Below are positions 1-6,987 of a stretch of DNA of 59,507 nt, one piece after another. Both the position numbers and the translations under genes were made by a program. The notes beneath the pieces were generated by a model that was given only the letters and a program-made list of their open reading frames with translations, did no database searches and had not been told where the DNA came from. The stretch is from Bacilli bacterium (GTDB lineage: Bacteria > Bacillota_I > Bacilli_A > RF39 > UBA660), in NCBI GenBank assembly GCA_017622175.1, contig JAGARQ010000009.1, positions 1 to 59,507 on the forward strand. Direction: 5' to 3'. Positions within the stretch are counted from its first letter, which is position 1. Each line of letters opens with the position of its first letter.

Positions 1-89
1 ATTGCCAATCTAATTTTATCAATATCACTTAAATTATCATATTTTTGAATTAAGTCTATAACTTTTTTTGAATTTTTATCTAATAACAT
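1..89 (-). CDS. 5' end of an unidentified gene, cut by the window edge
   Basis: An ATG at 89 on the minus strand is preceded by AGAGGT at a normal distance and opens a frame with 29 full codons before the window ends. The visible protein starts MLLDKNSKKVIDLIQKYD and is charged, helical-looking and without a signal peptide. I do not recognise it. It lies where the rest of the ABC ATPase gene and a permease gene would be expected, so it probably belongs to unrelated DNA joined after that operon was truncated. Confidence 0.5.
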   Translation of the reverse strand, partial: MLLDKNSKKVIDLIQKYDNLSDIDKIRLA

Positions 90-140
90 AATATACCTCT
101 TTTCTTTTATTTATAAGGGTTATAAGCCACTTGTAAGTAA

Positions 141-584
141 TTATTTGTGTGTATACAGTATTCGTAGAACTCTCTGTCTCATTCCACCAGACAAACTAGA
201 AGGATACATATCTTTAAAATCATATAAACCATAAGTCTTTAATAAAGAAATAACATAATCATATGATTCACTATTTAAAGCACCTTTTGTTTCAAGCCCA
301 ATTAGACAATTATCTAAAATAGTCTTCCAAAAAAACAAGGAATCATCTTGTAGCATATAACCAATACTAATATTGTTTTTTAATATGATTTCACCACTTG
401 TTTTATTTTCTAATCCAGAAAGAATAGATAAAATAGTAGACTTACCACAACCACTAGGGCCAACAATTGAAATAAATTCATTTTTATAAACATTAAAAGA
501 AACATCTTTTAAAGCAACTATATCATTTTCTCTAGTATGATAAATTTTATTTAAATTAATTACTGTTAATAATTTATTATTCAT
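141..584 (-). pseudogene. ABC transporter ATPase, truncated after the signature motif
   Basis: This is the N-terminal 147 residues of an SsuB/TauB/ThiZ-like importer ATPase. The Walker A motif GPSGCGKST is present, as are a Q-loop region (GYMLQDDSLFFW) and the signature LSGGMRQRV. The frame then leaves the family sequence (LRILYTHK) and stops. Walker B, the D-loop and the H-loop are missing, so it cannot hydrolyse ATP as it stands; full-length relatives are about 250 residues. Its start overlaps the stop of the substrate-binding protein gene by 8 bases, the normal operon layout. No permease gene follows. The break is separate from the insertion at 979. Confidence 0.85.
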
Positions 585-978
585 TATAAATCAACTGTTC
601 ATATGATACTTTTTTGTCAATAGCACCATAATCTAACATAATATCTTGTAAATGATTAAAAGATTCTTTACTAAAATCGGTAGTAATTGGCCAAGCATCA
701 ATTTCTCTATATCTTTTAATTGCATTTTCTAAATCAACAAGCGACGTATCTGGAAATTGTTTAACAATTATTTCAGCAATTTCTTTATCGCTATGTGAGT
801 GTACAAAGTCTAATCCCTTTTGAATAGCATTTGTAAAATCTTTAATAATCTCACTATTATTTTTTATATAACTATCTCTTGCAGAATAAGAAGTATAAGG
901 AACAATACCACCAATTTCTCCTATACTTGCAACCACATATCCATATCCATTATTTTCAATATCTGATGCATTAGGTTC
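577..978 (-). pseudogene. ABC substrate-binding protein, C-terminal part (codons 196-328), displaced by an insertion
   Basis: The fragment begins in frame at the element junction with EPNASDIENNGYGY and continues to the stop at 577. It has no start codon or ribosome site of its own. The matching N-terminal part lies at 6332-6916. When the bases between the two TC copies are removed, the frames join as ...GDFVSLF-EPNAS..., a sequence typical of NMT1/THI5-like (ThiY/RibY/SsuA-type) binding proteins. As the sequence stands this half is not translated as part of a lipoprotein. It overlaps the ATPase gene start by 8 bases. Confidence 0.9.
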
Positions 979-993
979 TCTTAATGCAACAAA
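961..993. other. attL: left junction of the serine-recombinase element
   Basis: Host DNA runs through GCATTAGGT to the core TC at 977-978. Element DNA then starts with TC and the inverted repeat TTAATGCAACAAA (981-993). The mirror copy of that repeat is at 6315-6327. Read outward from the core, both half-sites carry TAATGCAWCA at the same offset of three bases, as expected for two recombinase subunits bound on either side of the crossover dinucleotide. Confidence 0.88.
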
Positions 994-1017
994 TATAAAA
1001 AAAACACAAAAAAGTAT

Positions 1018-1045
1018 TTAACAAAAAGAATAAATTTGTTATAAT
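1018..1045 (+). promoter_or_regulatory. Promoter of the TasA-like gene
   Basis: TTAACA (1018-1023) and TATAAT (1040-1045) are separated by 16 bases, and the -10 has an extended TGT before it. It is the first promoter inside the left end of the element, so the cargo brings its own promoter. Confidence 0.7.
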
Positions 1046-1096
1046 CAATATGTATAACATATAAAGATAGGAAGTATGTTAGGAAAGGAAATTTAT

Positions 1097-1747
1097 ATGG
1101 AAAGAAATAGAAGTTCAAAAATTATTGCAGTAGTAGCTCTAGTAGTTGCTGTGTTTGGTCTTACATTAGGATTCGCTGCATTCTCAAACACATTAACAAT
1201 TTCATCTAGTGCATATGTTAGCCCTAGTAGTGAAAATTTCAAAATCGGATTTTCAAAAAGTGCCTCAAGTGCAACAGAAACAGGTGCATTAGCAGGATCT
1301 CCAACAGGAGCTGCAACAGCAGGAAGTGCTACACTAGCAGGAACAACTGTAAGTGGTCTTAAAGCAAATCTTACAGCACCAGGAGAATCAGTATCATATA
1401 CATTCTATGTACATAATACTGGAGAATATGATGCATTCTTAAATAGTATCACATTCGAAAACGTAGCTGGAGGATCTGCTCCAAAAACTTGTACAGCAGT
1501 AGACCCAACTAAAACAACTGCAGCATTAGTAAGTGCAGCTTGTGAAGATATCTCTGTATCAGTAAAAGTTGGTAATGATGCAGCAGTAGCTGGTTCAGTA
1601 GCTGCTGTTACAGGACACTCTTTATTAAAAACAAAGAATGAAACTGTAGTTGTAACAATCTCATATGCATCAGATGGTGACAGAGCCGATGGTGACTTCA
1701 ATGTAGCATTTGGTGACTTAAAACTAGTTTACGGAACAGTTGATTAA
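1097..1747 (+). CDS. TasA/camelysin-like secreted protein (SipW-type signal peptide)
   Basis: A 216-residue exported protein. The N-terminus MERNRSSK is followed by a hydrophobic stretch ending LTLGFAAFSNTLTISSSA, the pattern of TasA/camelysin proteins processed by SipW. The mature part is rich in Ala, Ser, Thr and Val, looks all-beta, and contains SYTFYVHNTGEYDAF near the middle, a segment type common in these fibre-forming proteins. Two cysteines (KTCTA and AACED) could form a disulfide. ATG 1097 is preferred over ATG 1076 because AAAGGA lies 8 bases before it, whereas the earlier ATG has its purine tract almost adjacent. A terminator-like hairpin separates it from the signal peptidase gene, which should make it the most expressed gene of the cassette. 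Fibre formation is inferred from the family. Confidence 0.78.
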   Translation: MERNRSSKIIAVVALVVAVFGLTLGFAAFSNTLTISSSAYVSPSSENFKIGFSKSASSATETGALAGSPTGAATAGSATLAGTTVSGLKANLTAPGESVSYTFYVHNTGEYDAFLNSITFENVAGGSAPKTCTAVDPTKTTAALVSAACEDISVSVKVGNDAAVAGSVAAVTGHSLLKTKNETVVVTISYASDGDRADGDFNVAFGDLKLVYGTVD

Positions 1748-1754
1748 AATAACT

Positions 1755-1790
1755 AAGGCACAAATCAAAATTTGATTTGGTGCCTTTCCT
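1755..1790 (+). terminator. Hairpin between the TasA-like and SipW genes
   Basis: AAGGCAC-AAATCAAA pairs with TTTGATTT-GTGCCTT, with one unpaired G, a minimal loop and a short T-rich tail. No promoter is visible in the 26 bases before the next start, so it probably attenuates rather than ends transcription. Confidence 0.65.
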
Positions 1791-1816
1791 AGTATATTAG
1801 ATATAGGAGGGAAAGG

Positions 1817-2944
1817 ATGAAAAGAGGGTACAAAAAATTATTAATCTTTCAACTTATCATGTTTTTCATACTTATACTAAATAGCTTTGTTCATAATATA
1901 CTAGGTAATTATTCAACAATAATATTCTTAGTATTAACGTTAATTATTTTTAAATTCTTATTTGGTATAGAAAAAGATAGACATCGATTTACTAAAGATA
2001 TTATTTTTGACATAATTATATTTTTATTAGTGTTTTTCCTACTTTATTATTTATCAGGAATAATAATTGGCTTTGCCAGAACAGATAATTACTATAACTA
2101 TACTGGATTTACAACATTTATAATCCCTATAGTCGCAACAACAATACTAAAAGAACTATTGCGATACCAAGTAATTATGAAGTCTGAAGGAAGTAAAATA
2201 TTAACAGTACTAACTTGTTTACTATTCATTTTCTTAGATGTAACAAATCCAATTTTCTATAATGGATTCTTATCTAAGTATGATGCATTTATTTTCTTTG
2301 CACTTACACTTTTACCGGCAATAAGTTCTAACGTTGTTTGTACATATTTATCTTATAAAGTAGGTTATAAACCTAATATATTATATTTATTAGTAATTAA
2401 CTTATATCAATATTTATTACCATTAGTACCAAATCCAAATGAGTATTTAGCATCATTAATTAATTTCTTATTGCCAATACTTTTAGGATACAAATTAAGT
2501 GGTTTCTTCCGTCTAACAATAGATGAAGAAATAGAAAGAGATTATAATAAAAAAACTATGATTTCTTTAATAATTCCCACAATAATAGTAATAATATTAG
2601 TATATTTTACCTCTGGATATTTCCACTACTATGCAGTAGCAATAGCTTCTGGAAGTATGGAAAAAGTAATATCAAAAGGGGACGTTGTCATCATAGAAAA
2701 AATTGAAGAAAAATATGATGAACTAAAAGAAGGACAAATAATTGCTTATACATATAATGGTGTATTAGTTGTCCATAGAATCGTAAGAATAATAGAGGAT
2801 AAAGGTGAATACTACGTATATACCAAAGGAGACGCCAATCCAAATGAAGATAACTACGTAGTTGAACAAGATACCATAATGGGAACAGTCAGATTTGTTG
2901 TTCCATATGTTGGATTACCAACAGTATGGTTAAATGAAATATAG
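1817..2944 (+). CDS. sipW: SipW-type (ER-type) signal peptidase I with a large membrane N-terminus
   Basis: A 375-residue membrane protease. The S26 domain is at the C-terminus: nucleophile Ser280 in SGSME, His320 in VVHRIVRI in place of the bacterial lysine, and Asp339 in KGDANPNED. The Ser-His arrangement is diagnostic of the ER-type/SipW group that cleaves TasA/camelysin signal peptides. Unlike standard SipW (about 190 residues), it has roughly 230 extra N-terminal residues with about six to seven membrane segments of unknown role. GGAGGGAAAGG precedes the ATG. It is most likely dedicated to the secreted protein encoded just upstream. Confidence 0.88.
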   Translation: MKRGYKKLLIFQLIMFFILILNSFVHNILGNYSTIIFLVLTLIIFKFLFGIEKDRHRFTKDIIFDIIIFLLVFFLLYYLSGIIIGFARTDNYYNYTGFTTFIIPIVATTILKELLRYQVIMKSEGSKILTVLTCLLFIFLDVTNPIFYNGFLSKYDAFIFFALTLLPAISSNVVCTYLSYKVGYKPNILYLLVINLYQYLLPLVPNPNEYLASLINFLLPILLGYKLSGFFRLTIDEEIERDYNKKTMISLIIPTIIVIILVYFTSGYFHYYAVAIASGSMEKVISKGDVVIIEKIEEKYDELKEGQIIAYTYNGVLVVHRIVRIIEDKGEYYVYTKGDANPNEDNYVVEQDTIMGTVRFVVPYVGLPTVWLNEI

Positions 2945-2954
2945 GAGGTTGACT

Positions 2955-4403
2955 ATGATTGATAATAACGAACAAGAAATAGAAGAATTATTAGAAGAAG
3001 AACCAATTGTCGAAGAACAACCAATACTTGAAGAAACTGATGAAGTATATGATATTCAACCAGAACAATCTTCACAAGCATTAAACGAAGAAACATCTTA
3101 TCAAACAGAAGTAGTTGAAGAAGAAAATTTATCAGAAATTCAACCTGAAATACCAGTGTTTGAAGAAAAAGTAATTTCTTCAGAAGAAATAGTAGACTTT
3201 AATGAAATAGTACAAGAAACACCTCAAGAAGTACTTCCACAATACGAAGAAACATACACTAATGAAGTTCATATTGAAGAAGTTCCACAAGAAGAACTTC
3301 CAACAGAAAAGAAAGGTTTTCTATCAAGCGTAACATATAATAAGGACCGTTATGTTGATTACAGAACAAGACTAATTGGACATTCTTTAATGTTTATTGC
3401 ACTATTTGTATTAACTGTTATCTTCTTACAAGGAGCATTTGGCGTAGCAGCTTCTAAAACAATTCAATATAATGAAACAAGTAATCTAGATTATAGAGTA
3501 TATTTAAAAGAAAATAATTTCTATGACACAGATTATCTTGGTAAAAATAAAGTATATATAGCTAACTTAATTGATAATATCGAAATTAACTTCAGATATA
3601 ATTACAATATAGTTGAACCTGCAAATGTAGATTTTAATTACAATGTTGTAGCTAAACTTACAATTGCAGATGGTTCAGGAAAAAATAATTATTATGAAAA
3701 AGAATATGTTTTACTTTCAAACAAAACAGCTTCCATCAAAAACGGTACATTCTATAATTTAAATGAAAAAGTAAAAATAGATTATTCATATTACAATAGT
3801 TTAGCAAATAGCTTTAAACAACAATATGGAGTAGATACTTCTAGTAATCTAACTGTATATTTAAAAGTTAATAAGAAAACAGATATTGAAAATGCAACAA
3901 ATGCTTATGAAAATAGTACAATGTATGTAAAAATACCACTATCAGAAAAAGCAATTAATATTGAATTAAACTACCAAGATATTAATAATTCAAATTATAT
4001 TATTCAAGGTGTTGATTCAAAAACTGATAATATTATATTTGGAGTTCTATCAGCAATTAGTATTATCGCCGCATTGGTTTTTGCAATAAAAATAATTAGA
4101 TTACTTACACTATTAAGAGGAAAAAAATCAATTTATGATAAGTATGTTGATAAGATTCTAAATGAATATGATAGATTAATAGTAGAAAATGGTACTGGTC
4201 CAGATACAAAAAATAATAAAGTAATCAAAATATCAAGATTCGAAGAACTACTAGATGTTAGAGATAATTTAAAATTACCAATTATGTACTATGTAATTAC
4301 AAAACACACAAAATGTTGTTTCTACATTAAACATAATGATGATTTATACTTAATGACAATTAAAGCAGTAGATTTAGAACATGAATTAGATTCGAATAAA
4401 TAA
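2955..4403 (+). CDS. DUF5305-like two-pass membrane protein with an acidic N-terminus
   Basis: A 482-residue protein. Residues 1-130 are low-complexity and rich in Glu, Gln, Val and Pro. Then come a membrane helix (about 145-165), an extracytoplasmic domain of about 190 residues, a second helix (about 355-380) and a cytoplasmic tail. The outer domain opens with IQYNETSNLDYRVYLKEN and YLGKNKVYIANLIDNIEI, which match my recollection of DUF5305, a family often found beside SipW peptidases in archaea and Firmicutes. ATG 2955 has AGGAGG seven bases upstream and starts just after the peptidase stop, so the two are co-transcribed. The molecular role is unknown; a partner in assembling or anchoring the TasA-like product is plausible. 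Confidence 0.72.
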   Translation: MIDNNEQEIEELLEEEPIVEEQPILEETDEVYDIQPEQSSQALNEETSYQTEVVEEENLSEIQPEIPVFEEKVISSEEIVDFNEIVQETPQEVLPQYEETYTNEVHIEEVPQEELPTEKKGFLSSVTYNKDRYVDYRTRLIGHSLMFIALFVLTVIFLQGAFGVAASKTIQYNETSNLDYRVYLKENNFYDTDYLGKNKVYIANLIDNIEINFRYNYNIVEPANVDFNYNVVAKLTIADGSGKNNYYEKEYVLLSNKTASIKNGTFYNLNEKVKIDYSYYNSLANSFKQQYGVDTSSNLTVYLKVNKKTDIENATNAYENSTMYVKIPLSEKAINIELNYQDINNSNYIIQGVDSKTDNIIFGVLSAISIIAALVFAIKIIRLLTLLRGKKSIYDKYVDKILNEYDRLIVENGTGPDTKNNKVIKISRFEELLDVRDNLKLPIMYYVITKHTKCCFYIKHNDDLYLMTIKAVDLEHELDSNK

Positions 4404-4410
4404 TAAATAA

Positions 4411-4442
4411 AAATCATATCCTAAACTAGGATGTGATTTTTT
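4411..4442 (+). terminator. Terminator after the DUF5305-like gene
   Basis: AATCA-ATCCTA pairs with TAGGAT-TGATT, followed by T6. It ends 19 bases before the recombinase start and no promoter is visible in between, so the recombinase appears to depend on read-through. Confidence 0.75.
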
Positions 4443-4461
4443 ATGTACAAAAAAGGTTTAT

Positions 4462-5385
4462 ATGGATCTATATAAAGTAAGACAAGAATTAATGTTAGGA
4501 AAACAGATAACGAATGTACCATTAAGAGTAACATATTATTCAAGAGTATCCACAGATTCAAAAGAACAAATAAACTCATTAACTAATCAAGAAAATCATT
4601 TTAAGGAAATGATAAATAATAATAAAAATTGGATTTATATAGATGGATATAAAGATGAAGGCCTATCAGGAACATCATCCCAAAAAAGAAATAATTTTAT
4701 AAAAATGATAAATGACGCTAAAGAAAATAAATTTGATTTAATAATAACAAAAGAAATATCTCGTTTTTCTAGAAATACTTTAGATAGTATAAAGTATACA
4801 AGAGAATTATTATCATACGGAGTAGGTATACTGTTTTTTAATGACAATATTAATACAATTCTTCCAGATAGCGAACTTCGTTTAACATTAATGTCATCAC
4901 TTGCACAAGAAGAAATAAGAAAATTATCAGACAGAGTTAAATTTGGTATGCATGAGTCAATCAAAAAAGGGAATATATTAGGTAATCAAAAATTATATGG
5001 TTATAAAAAAGATAAAGTATTAAATAAATATATAGTAAATAAAAGACAAGCTAGTATTATTAAAGAAATATATGAATTATATGCAAATCATAATAAAACC
5101 CTAAGAGATATAATAAAAATACTTGATAGTAGAAATATTAAAACTATTAATAATAAGAATTTTTCTCCATCATCATTATCAAGATTAATTAAAAATCCAA
5201 AGTATAAAGGATATTATGTTGGTAGAAAAAGTGAAGTAATTGATTACATCACAAGAAGAGTAAAACAACTTCCAAAAGAAGAATGGATAATATATAAAGA
5301 AGAAAACATAGTCCCATCAATTGTTTCAGAAGATTTATGGAATAAAGCAAATATACGTCTAAATAAAAGAAAGAAGTTTGACTGA
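4462..5385 (+). CDS. Serine recombinase without the C-terminal zinc-ribbon region
   Basis: A 307-residue site-specific recombinase of the large-serine-recombinase type. The catalytic domain starts with YYSRVSTD (nucleophile Ser30) and continues through DEGLSGTS, ITKEISRFSRN and SLAQEEIRKLSDRVKFGMHE. A recombinase domain follows (LYGYKKDK ... SPSSLSRLIKNPKYKGYYVGR). It ends at DLWNKANIRLNKRKKFD, where relatives usually continue into a zinc ribbon and coiled coil for a total of 450-700 residues. No remnant of that region is visible in the 47 bases downstream. It is the only recombinase in the element and the likely cause of the 2-bp core duplication at its ends. The ribosome site (AAAAGG) is modest. 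Confidence 0.9.
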   Translation: MDLYKVRQELMLGKQITNVPLRVTYYSRVSTDSKEQINSLTNQENHFKEMINNNKNWIYIDGYKDEGLSGTSSQKRNNFIKMINDAKENKFDLIITKEISRFSRNTLDSIKYTRELLSYGVGILFFNDNINTILPDSELRLTLMSSLAQEEIRKLSDRVKFGMHESIKKGNILGNQKLYGYKKDKVLNKYIVNKRQASIIKEIYELYANHNKTLRDIIKILDSRNIKTINNKNFSPSSLSRLIKNPKYKGYYVGRKSEVIDYITRRVKQLPKEEWIIYKEENIVPSIVSEDLWNKANIRLNKRKKFD

Positions 5386-5406
5386 CAAATAGTTATATGT
5401 TATAAT
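5378..5406 (+). promoter_or_regulatory. Promoter of the last element gene
   Basis: TTGACT (5378-5383), 17 bases, TATAAT (5401-5406), with TGT before the -10. The -35 overlaps the recombinase stop codon. This is one of the strongest promoters in the element. Confidence 0.8.
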
Positions 5407-5432
5407 ATGCCTCGATTTAGGGGTGAATCATT

Positions 5433-6305
5433 ATGAAAAGTTTATTAGATTTTGAATTAATAACAAATGAAGTGTTTTACAGAGGTTGGCATATTTTAGA
5501 ATATATTGAACATCATCCAGATATGCCACCATTAGAAAGAGAATCAATTGAAGCAACAATTATGGAAGCATTAGTTTCAAAAAAACTAATTGATCCTAAA
5601 AAAGAGTCATTAGATTTAAGTAACTTATCAATTGTTCTAGACAAAGACCATTACTGTTATGAAGAACACCCAAGAATAAGTGGAATTCCATTATGGATGA
5701 AAGAAAAGTTTAGAAATAAAGCGGTTTATATTATTGGAAGCGTACCAATATCTTTAAGATTATCTAGACCACCATCAAAAGTAAGTAGATCATGTGTATA
5801 TGATCCAAACTATGCCATAAGTTCAATTTTTGATGATGCTACCTTTATAGAAGCAATTTATGATTCTCCAACAAGACCAGGTATCAGATTAGAAGAAACA
5901 AGACCATTTGTAGAAGTAAAAATTGATGGAGTAGACTATTTAGTTGATGTATTAACAAAAAGAATTTTAAGAACAGACTGGTTTACTAAAGAATTTAATA
6001 TGGAAATAAAAAGTTCTATAACTGTAAGTAAAGCAGATAAAGAAAGTAAAAGAAGATATCAAAATGCAATTGCAAATTCAAATAAATTAGGAGAAATGAT
6101 TCCTCTTCTTGAACCACTAATTGATACAATATCACCAAGTATGGCTGAATACCGTTATGAGTTTGAAAAAACTAAAGAAACATTTCCAGAAGAATGGAAA
6201 ATTGCCGATGCAGTTAAACAAGATATGCAACTAAGAATGTCCGAAGGTTTAGACTTTAATTTAAACTTCTTACAAAAAATCCATGAAAAGAAAAAAGATG
6301 AATAA
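5433..6305 (+). CDS. Unrecognised 290-residue protein at the right end of the element
   Basis: A soluble-looking protein with no signal peptide or membrane helix. It has a charged helical N-terminus, a central segment with RLSRPPSKVSRSCVYDPNY and FVEVKIDGVDYLVDVLTKRI, and a charged C-terminus (LQKIHEKKKDE). I do not recognise the family. It has its own strong promoter and its terminator runs into the right inverted repeat, so it is an element gene. A recombination-accessory or regulatory role is only a guess from position; it could equally be cargo. The ribosome site is AGGGGTGA. Confidence 0.7.
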   Translation: MKSLLDFELITNEVFYRGWHILEYIEHHPDMPPLERESIEATIMEALVSKKLIDPKKESLDLSNLSIVLDKDHYCYEEHPRISGIPLWMKEKFRNKAVYIIGSVPISLRLSRPPSKVSRSCVYDPNYAISSIFDDATFIEAIYDSPTRPGIRLEETRPFVEVKIDGVDYLVDVLTKRILRTDWFTKEFNMEIKSSITVSKADKESKRRYQNAIANSNKLGEMIPLLEPLIDTISPSMAEYRYEFEKTKETFPEEWKIADAVKQDMQLRMSEGLDFNLNFLQKIHEKKKDE

Positions 6306-6317
6306 TCATCTTTTTTT
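6292..6317 (+). terminator. Terminator overlapping the right end of the element
   Basis: AAAAAGATGA pairs with TCATCTTTTT around a 3-base loop and is followed by more T. The T-tract runs into the inverted repeat at 6315, so transcription from the element should stop just before the disrupted host gene. Confidence 0.8.
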
Positions 6318-6345
6318 GTTGCATTAACATCAAATAATGAAACAA
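6315..6345. other. attR: right junction of the serine-recombinase element
   Basis: The inverted repeat TTTGTTGCATTAA (6315-6327) is followed by CA and the core TC (6330-6331), then host sequence AAATAATGAAAC. The inner half-site carries TAATGCAACA and the outer half-site TAATGAAACA at the same spacing from the core as in attL. Confidence 0.88.
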
Positions 6346-6916
6346 AATCTCCAACTCCTCCGATAAAAGTCCCACTCATTGCTGCAAAAGCAACGGATGT
6401 ATCTAACGTTAATTCTGTATCAGGATTAATTCCATTTTGTTTAAGAGAATATTTAAGTGTCATTTCTGGCATTCCATAAGCACGCCCTGCAATAATTGTT
6501 TTTCCTTTTAAATCATCTAAAGTAAAATTATCTATCTTTTCTCTAGATACTAAAAATGAACCATCTCTTTGAGTTAATTGTGCAAACGTTTTTAAATAAT
6601 CTTTTTCTCCACCATTATAGACATAAATAGTTGCTTCACTTCCGGAAAAACCAATATCAGCATCTCCAGACAAAACAGCTGCAGTAACTTTGTCAGCTCC
6701 ATTAGCAAGTATTAGTTCAACATCCAATCCAACTTCCTCAAAATAGCCAAGTTCTAATGCAACATATTGTGGAGCATAAAAAACAGTATGTGCAACCTCA
6801 GCAACAGTAATTTTTTTTAGATTTGAGTCTTTATTATTAAAGTTAAATAACACAGAACATGCAATAATAAATAATAATAAACACCCCAAAATATATAAAA
6901 TAATTTTCTTTTTCAT
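6332..6916 (-). pseudogene. ABC substrate-binding lipoprotein, N-terminal part (codons 1-195), split by an insertion
   Basis: The fragment starts with a lipoprotein signal (MKKKIILYILGCLLLFIIAC, lipobox Cys20). The NMT1/THI5-like fold follows: HTVFYAPQYVALELGYF, ANGADKVTAAVLSGDADIGF, and AQLTQRDGSFLVSR. The closest relatives are ThiY/RibY-type binding proteins for thiamine, pyrimidine or flavin precursors. Family sequence ends at GDFVSLF exactly at the element junction. Beyond it, translation would run antisense through the element's last gene and stop at 6155. AGGAGAG precedes the ATG. The transcript should still be made, so a truncated lipoprotein is possible. Substrate cannot be assigned. 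Confidence 0.9.
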
Positions 6917-6987
6917 AACTCTCCTTTCTAACTAAAGTATTATATGAAGAATAAATATTTATGTTATACTAAAATAGAGGTGGAAAT

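Larger units (their letters stand above)
979..6331 (+). mobile_element. 5.35-kb serine-recombinase element carrying a TasA-like/SipW/DUF5305 cassette
   Basis: The segment interrupts a substrate-binding protein gene. It is bounded by 13-bp perfect inverted repeats (981-993 and 6315-6327) and by a duplicated TC core (977-978 and 6330-6331). Deleting one core plus everything between restores a 328-codon gene with the expected family sequence at the junction. The cargo, all on the plus strand, is a TasA/camelysin-like protein, a SipW-type signal peptidase, a DUF5305-like protein, a 307-residue serine recombinase and an unknown 290-residue protein. Joining the ends would give a nearly symmetric site of two 13-bp arms around CATCTC with TC at the centre. 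The cores are in the same orientation, so the predicted reaction is excision rather than inversion. The boundaries are read directly; mobility is inferred. Confidence 0.88.

Noticed and set aside
97-120. Inverted repeat TTATAA-GGG-TTATAA as an att-like site explaining the ATPase break
   Set aside because: It is short, A/T-rich and lies about 60 bases past the break; it shares nothing with the TAATGMAWCA half-sites.
1076-1096. Earlier ATG for the TasA-like protein
   Set aside because: Its purine tract is almost adjacent to the ATG, and the extra residues disturb the signal peptide; 1097 is better placed.
1405-1701. Minus-strand open frame within the TasA-like gene
   Set aside because: A shadow of an Ala/Thr-rich coding sequence, with no ribosome site.
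981-6327. The 13-bp inverted repeats as ends of a DDE transposon
   Set aside because: No DDE transposase is present, the duplicated target is two bases TC rather than TA or a longer repeat, and a serine recombinase lies inside.
977-6331. The segment as an invertible switch
   Set aside because: The TC cores are non-palindromic and in the same orientation, so recombination between them should delete rather than invert.
6155-6916. One 253-residue protein read straight through the right junction
   Set aside because: Family sequence ends at GDFVSLF at 6332; the rest is antisense to the last element gene.
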